Source: Nocardia macrotermitis
GTDB taxonomy: Bacteria > Actinomycetota > Actinomycetes > Mycobacteriales > Mycobacteriaceae
Length of the DNA stretch: 64,000 nucleotides
Direction of reading: 5' to 3'
NCBI RefSeq assembly: GCF_009604405.1
Contig: NZ_WEGK01000019.1
Span: 1 to 64,000, forward strand
Position 1 is the stretch's first letter. The number at the start of each line of letters is the position of its first letter. This document shows, one piece after another, positions 8,357-18,400 of the stretch. The notes beneath the pieces were generated by a model. That model was not told the DNA's origin and searched no databases. It worked only from the letters and a program-made list of their open reading frames with translations. Position numbers and translations under genes: made by a program.

Positions 8357-8607
8357 GAGAGTGCGGTGCCTCCAACGTCGTTGTGGACCCGTCGGGCGGG
8401 GCCGGCAGTTGCGATCCGGTCGCGGTTTCGGCGCGCGAATCACAGAGCCGTTGGATCTGAATACACCAGCTCTGTGCCCGGAGCCGACACCCCGAAGGCG
8501 GTGGCCGGCCGCGCGCCGGGAACCTGAACCGATCTTCTGGAACTGTAATCCCCGGACATTCGCGGAACTAATTCGGCGTGCCGCGCGTTGAGCCCGAAAA
8601 TCATGAG

Positions 8608-8626
8608 TTAGGTTTGCCTTGCCTGA
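8608..8626. promoter_or_regulatory. possible iron box (IdeR/DtxR-like) between sdhC and cdd
   Basis: TTAGGTTTGCCTTGCCTGA matches the 19-base IdeR/DtxR consensus (TTAGGTTAGGCTAACCTAA, from memory) at 14 positions, with the left half perfect. It lies 66 bases before the cdd start and about 250 bases before sdhC. The rest of the 335-base divergent spacer shows no clear promoter hexamers. Confidence 0.35.
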
Positions 8627-8691
8627 TATGCCGAAGTGCTCGGGGTAGCTTTTCCTGGACCGTCAACAACCAGCTCGAGCGGAGCGTCGGA

Positions 8692-9093
8692 ATGTCGCAA
8701 ATCGATTGGGATATATTGCGCCACAATGCATTCGGAGTTATGCGGAATGCGTATGCACCGTACTCGAACTATCCGGTGGGAGCCGCCGCGCGCACCGTCG
8801 ACGGCCGAATGGTGCTCGGGTGCAATGTGGAAAATGTCTCATACGGTTTGGGGCTGTGTGCCGAATGTGTACTGGTCGGTAACCTCTGCGCGTCCGGTGG
8901 GGGGAGGTTGCTGGCGATTGCTGTGTGCGATTCGCGCGGGGCGGTTCTGATGCCCTGCGGGCGTTGTCGGCAGCTGCTCTACGAGCACGGAGGCGATGAT
9001 CTGCTCGTGGATCACGTCGATGGTCCGGTCCCGCTGAAACGTTTGCTGCCGTTTGCCTTCGGGCCTGATGATCTTGCGGCTGGGCAGAAATGA
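8692..9093 (+). CDS. cdd: cytidine deaminase
   Basis: Zinc enzyme deaminating cytidine and deoxycytidine to uridine forms in pyrimidine salvage. The 133 residues match the small tetrameric class. The zinc and proton-shuttle motif reads CNVENVSYGLGLCAEC (Cys and catalytic Glu) and the second zinc pair is PCGRCRQLL. The ATG at 8692 has GGAG seven bases upstream and gives the conserved length; an open frame back to 8578 adds non-conserved sequence. It heads the order cdd-deoA-add seen in mycobacteria, though the spacers here are long. Confidence 0.94.
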   Translation: MSQIDWDILRHNAFGVMRNAYAPYSNYPVGAAARTVDGRMVLGCNVENVSYGLGLCAECVLVGNLCASGGGRLLAIAVCDSRGAVLMPCGRCRQLLYEHGGDDLLVDHVDGPVPLKRLLPFAFGPDDLAAGQK

Positions 9094-9275
9094 TGTGAGC
9101 TTTCGCACGGCTTTTCCGTGATGCTCGTTGTTCGCTCGGCGAGCTCTCCGGTGGCTCGGGGGTGTCGTGAGGTTTGTGTACTGCTGCTGGGTTGCGGAAA
9201 GTCTTGTGATACAAGGGATTTCGGTGTTCCCTCGAATGGCGGCAAGGGCGGATGTGAGCTGCGTTACGTCTGAGT

Positions 9276-9400
9276 GCGGCCGTAAGCGGGACCGTAACGG
9301 GACCGTGCGGGCCGGATAACGGGACCGTGCGGGCCGACGCGGATCGGATAACGGGACTGCGCGGGACGGTGCGGGCCGGATGACGGGACTGCGCGGGCCG
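9276..9400. repeat. imperfect 22-bp tandem repeat between cdd and deoA
   Basis: Units begin at 9309, 9331 and 9373, with core ATAACGGGACCGTGCGGGCC variants; the middle stretch (9331-9372) has an extra partial copy, and degenerate copies extend upstream to about 9276. The unit is not a multiple of three. The remainder of the 441-base cdd-deoA spacer shows no gene. Confidence 0.75.
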
Positions 9401-9534
9401 GGGCGGCGTCTTCGGAAAGCGGGCTGTGCGTTGTCCGGTGGGTGCACAGACCTGTTTGTCGATCGCAGGCGAGTCCTTCCCACACACGCCGGGAGGCCGT
9501 GCGCGGCGGGGAATCCTCTGGAAGCCTGGCGGAC

Positions 9535-10926
9535 ATGGTGAGCGTGCATTCGGCGGTGTCGGTGATCACGGCCAAACGTGACGGCGGGGAGTTGTCGGAC
9601 GAGCAGATCGATTGGGTGGTCGATGGATTCACGCGGGGGGAGGTGGCCGATGAGCAGATGTCGGCATTGGCGATGGCGATTCTGCTGCGCGGGATGAATC
9701 GGCGGGAGATCGCGCGGTGGACGCGCGCGATGATCTCCTCGGGGCAGCGGATGAGTTTCGCCGAGCTGCCGCGGCCGACCGTGGACAAACATTCGACCGG
9801 CGGTGTGGGGGACAAGATCACGCTGCCGCTGGCGCCGCTGGTCGCCGCGTGCGGTGCGGCTGTGCCGCAGCTGTCCGGGCGCGGGCTCGGGCATACCGGC
9901 GGGACCCTGGACAAGTTGGAGTCGATACCGGGGTGGCGGGCCGAGGTGCCGGTTCCGGATATGCGGCGGATGCTGGCCGATCCGGCGATCGGCGCGGTGA
10001 TCTGTGCCGCGGGAGCCGATCTGGCGCCGGCCGACAAGCGGCTCTACGCGTTGCGGGATGTGACCGGGACGGTGGAATCCATTCCGCTGATCGCCAGTTC
10101 GATCATGAGCAAGAAGATCGCCGAGGGCACCGCGGCGCTGGTGCTGGATGTGAAGGTCGGGGCGGGCGCGTTCATGAAGACGCTCGATTCGGCCCGCGAA
10201 TTGGCAACGGCCATGGTCGAACTGGGCACCGACGCGGGCGTGCGCACGGTGGCGCTGCTGACCGGGATGCACACCCCGCTCGGCCGCACCGCCGGTAACG
10301 CGCTCGAGGTCGCCGAATCGCTCGAGGTGCTCGCCGGTGGCGGCCCCGCCGACGTGGTCGAACTGACTCTCGCCCTGGCCCGGGAAATGTTGGCGCAGGC
10401 CGGAATCGGTGACATCGACCCGGCCGACGCCCTCGCCGACGGCCGCGCGATGGACCACTGGAAGGCGATGATCCGTGCCCAGGGCGGCGATCCGGACGCC
10501 GCCCTGCCCACGGCCGCGCACACCGAGATCGTTACCGCGCCCCGATCCGGCATCCTGACCCGCTTGGACGCGATGGGCGTCGGCCTGGCCGCGTGGCGGC
10601 TCGGGGCCGGGCGGGCGCGTCAGGGAGATCCGGTCCAATTCGGTGCAGGCGTCGAGATGCATGCCAAACCTGGGGATTCGGTTGTCGCGGGACAGCCCCT
10701 GCTCACCCTGCACACCGACACCCCTGAAGCGTTTTCCACAGCTCTCGAAGCCCTGCGCGACGCCTACATGATCGACGCCGCCCCGTCTTCCGCGGCTGCG
10801 TCTACTGCTGCTGTGTCTACCGCGGCTGTGCCTTCCGCCGCTGCGGCTACCGGCGATGCACTTGCCCCGGCTGTATCGAACTTGGCTGGACCCGACTCGA
10901 TCGTGCTCGACCGTATAGCCCCCTGA
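9535..10926 (+). CDS. deoA: thymidine phosphorylase
   Basis: Catalyses phosphorolysis of thymidine or deoxyuridine to base plus deoxyribose 1-phosphate. The 463 residues carry the family motifs KHSTGGVGDKITLPLAPL and SGRGLGHTGGTLDKLES (phosphate site), an ASSIMSKKIAEG segment and a C-terminal pyrimidine-nucleoside-phosphorylase domain with GDSVVAGQPLLTLHTD. ATG 9535 is chosen; upstream in-frame sequence is non-conserved. Oddity: before the conserved end SIVLDRIAP there is a low-complexity insert of about 45 residues rich in Ala, Ser, Thr and Val (AASTAAVSTAAVPSAAAATG), encoded at about 10785-10880 and absent from typical DeoA. Confidence 0.94.
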   Translation: MVSVHSAVSVITAKRDGGELSDEQIDWVVDGFTRGEVADEQMSALAMAILLRGMNRREIARWTRAMISSGQRMSFAELPRPTVDKHSTGGVGDKITLPLAPLVAACGAAVPQLSGRGLGHTGGTLDKLESIPGWRAEVPVPDMRRMLADPAIGAVICAAGADLAPADKRLYALRDVTGTVESIPLIASSIMSKKIAEGTAALVLDVKVGAGAFMKTLDSARELATAMVELGTDAGVRTVALLTGMHTPLGRTAGNALEVAESLEVLAGGGPADVVELTLALAREMLAQAGIGDIDPADALADGRAMDHWKAMIRAQGGDPDAALPTAAHTEIVTAPRSGILTRLDAMGVGLAAWRLGAGRARQGDPVQFGAGVEMHAKPGDSVVAGQPLLTLHTDTPEAFSTALEALRDAYMIDAAPSSAAASTAAVSTAAVPSAAAATGDALAPAVSNLAGPDSIVLDRIAP

Positions 10927-11311
10927 GGGGTTCGCTCGGATTCCTCCGGCTTGCCTGTAACCGAGCGGTCAGGTCAGCCGGATCCGGTGTGCCGACTCCC
11001 CGAGGGGTCTGGCACCATGCGTCCGCATCGATGGCACACCGAGTCGGCTCGGATGCGGCTGCCCTTGCCGACGCCGCGCGCGACCAGGCCGCGAGCCCGG
11101 GCATCGGTCACCACGTCGAGTTCGGCCCACATCTCGACGTGATCGCGGATGGCCTTGGCTGCCTGCGATGTTGTCCTTCGGCTGGGGGAATGGTCTGTCC
11201 GGAATCCGCCAGGCGACCTGTGGGCAACCGGAAGGGGACGATTCGTCTACGTCGTCGCCGACATGGGGAAGGTTCGCTGCGGAACTCGGCGGATGCGGCT
11301 AGCGTCGATAC
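10927..11311. other. deoA-add spacer, no gene recognised
   Basis: 385 bases. A short CCCCTGAGGGG hairpin overlaps the deoA stop and might act as a weak terminator. No conserved frame, no good ribosome-binding site and no clear promoter hexamers were found. Confidence 0.4.
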
Positions 11312-12403
11312 ATGACTGGACCGATGCCTTTGAATCTCGCCTCGATCCGCCAGGCCCCGAAGGCCGTGCTGCACGACCATCTCGACGGTGGCCTGCGGCC
11401 CGCGACCGTGCTGGAGCTCGCGGCACAATGCGGTTACGACCAGCTACCCGCCCAGGACGCGGCGGCGCTGGGCAACTGGTTCCGCGACGCCGCGGACAGC
11501 GGATCACTCGAGCGCTACCTGGAAACCTTCGCGCACACCACCGCGGTCATGCAGACCGCCGATGGGTTGCGCCGGGTAGCTCGCGAATGTGCCCTGGACC
11601 TGGCCGAGGACGGCGTGGTGTACGCCGAGGTGCGTTTCGCGCCCGAACAACACCTGCAACGCGGCCTGTCCCTGGACGAGGTCGTCGAACACACCCTGGC
11701 GGGTTTCCGTGAGGGTGAACAGCTCGCCGCCGACGCGGGCACACCCATCCGAGTGGTGTGCCTGCTCACCGCGATGCGGCACGCGGCGCGCTCACTCGAG
11801 ATCGCCGAGCTGACCGTGCGGTGGCGCGATCGCGGCGTTGGCGGATTCGATATCGCCGGCGCCGAGGCGGGCTATCCGCCCAGCCGGCATCTGGACGCGT
11901 TCGAATATCTGCGGGCCAACTGCGCGCACTTCACCATCCACGCCGGTGAGGCGTTCGGCCTGCCGTCCATTCACGAGGCCGTCGCGTTCTGCGGCTGTGA
12001 GCGACTCGGGCACGGGGTGCGTATCACCGACGACATCACCGATTCCGAATCCGGTCCGGTTCTCGGGCTGGTCGCGAATTACGTTCGGGACCAACGGATT
12101 CCGCTGGAGTTGTGCCCGTCGTCGAATGTGCAGACCGGTGCGGTGCCCTCGCTGGAGAAGCATCCGTTCGATCTGCTGGCGCGGCTGCGTTTCCGGGTCA
12201 CGGTGAACACCGACAACCGGCTGATGAGCGACACCAGCATGAGCCGCGAAATGCTCAAGCTGGTCGACACCTTCGGTTACGGCTGGAGCGATCTGGAGCG
12301 TTTCACCATCAACGCCATGAAATCCGCCTTCATCCCGTTCCCGGAACGCCTCCGCATCATCGATGAGCTGATCAAACCGGGCTACGCGGTACTGCTCGGG
12401 TAG
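11312..12403 (+). CDS. add: adenosine deaminase
   Basis: Zinc enzyme converting adenosine or deoxyadenosine to inosine forms; 363 residues, the usual length. Metal ligands and catalytic residues are visible: the HDHLDGGLRP start (canonical HxH), HAGEAFGLPS with the zinc His and catalytic Glu position, RLGHGVRI with the catalytic His, and NTDNRLMS with the Asp ligand. It continues the salvage series cdd-deoA-add. Its stop lies only 12 bases from the stop of the convergent NRPS gene. Confidence 0.95.
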   Translation: MTGPMPLNLASIRQAPKAVLHDHLDGGLRPATVLELAAQCGYDQLPAQDAAALGNWFRDAADSGSLERYLETFAHTTAVMQTADGLRRVARECALDLAEDGVVYAEVRFAPEQHLQRGLSLDEVVEHTLAGFREGEQLAADAGTPIRVVCLLTAMRHAARSLEIAELTVRWRDRGVGGFDIAGAEAGYPPSRHLDAFEYLRANCAHFTIHAGEAFGLPSIHEAVAFCGCERLGHGVRITDDITDSESGPVLGLVANYVRDQRIPLELCPSSNVQTGAVPSLEKHPFDLLARLRFRVTVNTDNRLMSDTSMSREMLKLVDTFGYGWSDLERFTINAMKSAFIPFPERLRIIDELIKPGYAVLLG

Positions 12404-12415
12404 CCCGGGTCCGTA

Positions 12416-15400
12416 TCAGGCCGTGGCCGGGCCGTATCCGCGGTGGATCTCGCGGGTACGGCCGCCCGCGATCGGAATCGCCCAGCGCCGCACGAGATCC
12501 GGTGCACCGGTTGGGTCTTCGGTGATCACCACGCGGAGCCTGCCGAGCCCGTCCGGGTCGATCGCGGCCAGGTCGGCGGCGGTGAGGACCGCGTGCGAGA
12601 CCCGCTGGCGACGCAGCAGTGTGGCCAGTTCCTTCTCGTTGTCGACGGTGGGAGCCGCGACCACCAGGGTCGCGCCACCGCCGACGGCCAGCAGCAGTTC
12701 CAGCATCGACACCTCGGACGCCAGCGGTGCGAAAAGCAGTGTGCGAGAACTGCTCGTCACCCGGAAACGCCCTGGCAGCTCCGCGCAGAAACCGGCCAGT
12801 GCCGCCTGCCTGACGGTGACGACCTCGGACGATCCCGAGGTACGCACGACACAGGCCGGATCATCGGGCCGCAGCGTTCGCGGACGATCGGCATCGGTGA
12901 TCGGTGCCGACGACCGGTCGGCGAGCTGTCGCGCGAACTCATCGGTATCGATCGTCAGCCAGGGCAGGCCGTCGGGCAGTTCGACACCCGAAACAGTCAG
13001 TCCCAGCGTCGCCGCAGCGGAGAGATCGGCGTTAGGACCAGTCCGTCCGAGTGCTGTGTCGGTGGGGAGGTTGGTGCTGGGGGCGGTCGGTCCGAGTGCT
13101 CTATCGGTGGGGAGGTCGGTGCTGGAAGCAGTCTGTCTCAGCGCTGCGTTGACGGGGAGGTCGGTGCTGGAAGCAGTCTGTCTCAGCGCTGCGTTGACGG
13201 GGAGGTCGGTGCTGGAAGCAGTCTGTCTCAGCGCTGCGTCGATAGGGAGGCCGGTGCTGGAAGCGGTCAGTCCCTGCGTCGTGTTGGTGGGCACGTCGGC
13301 GCTCGGATCTGTCAGGGATTCCAGATCCATGGGTACGACGGCCGCGCCGGTCTTGAGCGCGGCCCAGATCGCGAGGACCGTGCTCACCGAGCGTGGCATG
13401 CCGATCGCCACGAGATCCCCTGGCCCGACACCGCGTTCGAGCAATAGATGCGCGAGCCGGTTCGACTGTTCGTCCAGTTCGAGGTAGTCGAGTCGGTCCA
13501 ACTCGCGCGTGGAATCGTCGACGATCACTGCGACGCCGTCCGGATTGTGGTCGGCGGCCGCGGTGAGCAGATCCGGCAGCAGTTCGATTTCTTCCGGCTC
13601 GGCCGGGAGCGGCTCGGCGGCCACCAGCGCCCGGTCGCGTTCGTCCGCGTCGAGCACATCGATATCGCCGACGAGCAACTGCGGATCAGTGGCGACCCCG
13701 GTCAGGATCCGTTCGAACCGGCGGCCGAGACTATGCACGGTCGGCTCGTCGAAAAGATCTGTGGCATAGGTTAATACGATGAGCAGCTGATCCCGGACGC
13801 CGTCCTCGCGATGCTGTGGATCGACGATCACCTCCAGATCGAATTTGGCCGTCACCTCGCCGGTGTCCAGGCCTGAGACCGTCAGCCCCGGCAGTTCGAA
13901 GATCGGCGATTCGGTGTTCTGGAACGACAGCATCACCTGGAACAGCGGATTCGCCCCGCCCACCCGGCCGGGCAGGACCGCGTCGACCACGCGCTCGAAC
14001 GGAATGTCCGCATGGGCGAAACCGGTCAGGTCGACCTCGCGTACGGTGTCGACGAGTGCGGCGAAGGGGGCCGACCGATCCACGGTGGTGCGCAAGGCCA
14101 GGGTGTTGACGAACATGCCGACCAGATCGTCCAGTGCGGCGGCTCCGCGACCCGCGATCGGCGTCCCGATCGCGATATCCGATCCGCCGGACAGCCGGGC
14201 GAGCAGTACGGCCAGCGCGGCGTGCACGACCATGAACAGCGACGAATTGTGTTCCTGCGCAAGCTGTGTCAGTCGCGTGTGCACGTCCGCTGGTACCGAG
14301 AACGCGAGGGACGCGCCACGCTGGGATGCCCGCGCCGGACGCGGATGATCCAGCGGGAGCAGCGCCGCGCCGGAGATGCCCGCGAGCACGCGCTGCCAGT
14401 AGGCCAGCTGGCGGGCGGCGACGGAATCCGGATCGTCCTCGACGCCGACGGCCGCGTGCTGCCAGATCGCGAAATCCGCGACTTGCACGGCCAGCGGTGC
14501 CCATCCCGGCGCGTCACCCGCGACGCGCGCCAGATAGGCGGTCGTCAGATCCCGCGCCAGCGGTGCCATCGACGCACCGTCCGCGCAGATGTGATGGGCC
14601 ACGACGACCAGCACGTGCTCGTCGCGATCGCTGAACAGCCGGATCCGCACCGGAGGTTCGGCGGTGACGTCGAAGCCGGTGGTCGCGAGTTCGGCGATGC
14701 GATGCAGGACATCGACGGTGGCGTGCTCGATCGGCAGACCGTGCGGCAGCGCCTCGGCCACCGACAGGATCTGCTGGAACGGTTGTCCGTCGGGGCCTTC
14801 GGGATATCTGGTGCGCAGCGCCTCGTGCCGTTCCAACACGTCGTGGACGGCCTGTGCCAGCGCGGGCGTATCCAGCGCGCCGCGCAGGTGCAGCGCGAAA
14901 GGAATGTTGTAGGCGGGGGATTCGGGCTCGATCCGGTTCAGCACCCACATCCGCAGCTGAGCCAGCGACAGCGGTATGAACTCACCGCGCTCGACCGCCC
15001 GCAGCTCCGGCCGCTCGGTCGTATCGCCGCCGGGCACGATGCCCGCGGCCAGATCCGCGACGACCGGGCGGTCGAACAGGGCCCGCACCGGCACCCGTGT
15101 CCCGAGCGCCGCGCTCAAGCGGGCCACCGCGCGGGTGGCGACCAGCGAATTACCGCCGAGTGCGAAGAAGTCGTCGGCCGCGCCTACCTGTTCCACGCCG
15201 AGCACCTCGGCGAAGATCCCGGCCACGATCTCCTCGGCCGGGGTGCCCGGTGCTCGGAACTCCCGCCCTCCGAACTCCGGGTGCGGCAGCATCCGGCGAT
15301 CCACCTTGCCGCTGGTGTTGCGCGGGAATTCGGCGAGTTCGACGATCGTGGCCGGAATCATGTAGGCGGGCAGCGTGCGGGCCAGCGCCGCCAGCGTGTC

Positions 15401-18400
15401 GGCGGTGTCGTATGGGACATCCGGCGTCGGCACGACGTAGCCGACCAGCTGATCGCCCAACTGTGAGGGCAGCACCGCGACCACGGCCTGCCGCACCGAC
15501 GGCAACGCCACCAACGCGGATTCGATCTCACCCAACTCGATGCGCTGACCCCGGAACTTCACCTGAAAGTCGGTGCGCCCCAGATATTCCAGGACACCAT
15601 CCGCGCGCCACGTCACCAGATCGCCTGTCCGGTACATGCGTTCGCCATCCCCGAACGGAGTGGCCACGAACCGTTCCGCCGTCAGCGCCGCCCGGCTCAC
15701 ATACCCGCGCGCCAGCTGATCACCTGCCAGATACAGCTCACCCCGCACCCCGACCGGAACCGGCCGCAGCCGCGAATCCAACACGTATACACGGCAATTC
15801 CACCCGGGCGTACCGATCGGTACGGCGGTGCGCTCCTCCCCCGAGGCAGTGTGGGAGGTGATCGAGACAGCGGTCTCGGTCGGCCCATAGAGGTTGTGCA
15901 CCCGCGCATCACAGAGCGCATGCACCGCGGCAACGGTCTCCGCGGTCAGCACCTCCCCGCCGTTGATCACATGCCGCAGCGATGCGATCGAGCCCGCATC
16001 CACCTGCCCCGCGAACTCTGCCAGCATCGAGGGAACGAAGTCAGTAGCCGTAACTCCTTGTGCAGTAATGATTTCCGCCAGATACGCTGGATCGCGATGC
16101 CCGTCGGGCGTGGAAACCACCAGCTTCGCCCCCACCCGCAACGGCAGAAAACAAGCCCACACCGACATATCGAAGGTAGTAGGCGCCTTCAACAGATACA
16201 CATCATCAGGCCCCAACGGATGCCGATCACCCATCCACGCAAGATGATTGCCAACCGCACGATGCGTTGCCGCAACCCCCTTCGGCCGCCCGGTAGAACC
16301 CGAGGTGAACAGGACATACGCCAGATCATCCACCCGAACCGGCCGCAACAACTCCGCAGCCCGCACCGGCGCGCCGTCGTACCCGCCCAGATCATCGGAA
16401 TCGATGCGCAGCACCGGGATTCCCTCAGGAACCGGCACGGAGTCCGCGACGCCTTTCGGTTGCCCGGTGGGACCCGAGGTGGACGCGATGTCTTCCGGAT
16501 CGTCAGTGCGAGCCGGATGCGACAGTTCCGAGACTTGCGCCGTGGTGCCGTCGAACCCGATCTGATCATCGAAGTCATTGCGCGGCAGCAAGATTCCTTC
16601 GGGAGGCGGCGTAGGGCCCGTGATCACAGTGCCCTTCGGCCTACCAGTGGCACCAGAGGCGGACAGCCCGCCTGCCGGGTTGACGGTGTGAGCTGGATGC
16701 GACAGTTCCGAGGCTTGCGCCGGTTTGTCCTCGAGTTCCTCGAGATCGTCGGAGTCGTTGCGCTGCACCGGGATTCCTTGTGGTACCGGCGTGGAGTCTG
16801 TGGTGAGTATGCAGACTGGTTGGGTGGTGTGGAGGATGTAGGTGATTCGGTCGGTGGGGTGGTCTGGGTCTATCGGGACGTAGGCGCCGCCTGCGGTGAG
16901 GATGGCGTACATGCCGATCAGTAGTTCTGGTGATCGGTGTATTGCCAAGGCGACCAAGGTGTTCGGGCCGACGCCTTGGGAGATCAGGTGGCGTGCTAGG
17001 CGATTTGCTCGTTCGTCGAATTGCTGGTAGGTCAGTTCCGAGTTCTCGTAGGATATTGCGATTCGATTCGGATACGTTGCCACTGCTCGGCGGTAGCCGT
17101 CGAGCAGGAGTTCCGGTTCGAGTGGGTGGCGGGTGTTGTTCCAGTCCAGCAGGATTCGGTTTCGTTCGGCGTCGTCCAGCAGGATGTCGATGTCGCCGAG
17201 TGTGGGTACGGTGGCGCCCGACAGTGCGTCCAGGACTCGGGCCAGTCGTGCGGCTGTGGTTTCCACTTCGTCGGCGGTGAATCGGGTTTGCAGGTAACGC
17301 CAGGTGATTTCGATTGTCGAGCCGGCTGTGACGACCAGTGTCAGGGGGTAGTGGGTGTCGTCCGCCAGGTGTACGCCGGTGACCGACATGCCGTCGATGG
17401 AGCTGGTGGCGGCGATAGCCTCGCGGTCCACCGGGTACGACTCGAAGACCAGCAGGGTGTCGAATTGTGCTGCGGCACCGGCGATTCGCTGGATTTCGCT
17501 GAGGCCGATCTGGTGGTGGTCCAGTAGTGACGCCTGGTCGCGCTGCACATCGCGCAGGAACTCGTCGAGCGGGTGCTGTGCGTGGGCCCGGACTCGTACG
17601 GGCAGCGTGTTGATGAACAGGCCGACCATGGATTCCACGCCGGGGAGCTCGGCTGGTCTGCCGGAGACCGTTGCGCCGAATACCACGTCGTCACGGCCGG
17701 TCAGCCGCCCGAGCAGCAGGCCCCATGCCGCCTGGAGGACGGTGTTCACCGTGACGCCGAGTGCTGCGGCGCGCTCGGTGATACGGCGGGTGCGGGCGGG
17801 ATCGATCTCGGTGTGCAGCCTGTTGATCAGTGTGCGTTCGCCGGGGCGCGGCGGCGTCGCCAGCAGGGTCGGCTCGTCCAGGCCCGCGAGCGCGTTCGCC
17901 CAGGTCCGTAGCGATGCCTCGTGGTCGCGACCGGCCAGCCATTGCAGGTAGCCGCGATATGGCGCTACGCGCGGCAGCCCGCTCTGATCGCCACGCGTGG
18001 CGTACAACAGCAGCAGGTCGCGCAGCAGCAGCGGCATCGACCAACCGTCCAACAGGATGTGGTGCGAGGTGATGACCAGACGCCACTGCTGTTGTGCCGC
18101 AATGTCTTCGGTTCCGGCGCCGAGGCGATACAGGGTGAATCGCAGCAGCGGCGCGACCGCCAGGTCGAAGTGGTGACCGCGATCCTCGTCGACCGACCGT
18201 TGCAGCTCCGCGCGCCGATCGGATACGGGCAGCCCGGTCAGATCCACCTCCCGCCACTGTGCCTCGCTCCGGCTCATGACGAGTTGTACGGCAGTGCCGT
18301 TCGAATCGGTGACGAACGCCGTCCGCAGATTCGGGTAGCGGTCCAACATGGCCTGTGCCGCGATCCGCAGCCGTGCGGGGTCGAGTTCGCCGGTCAGATC

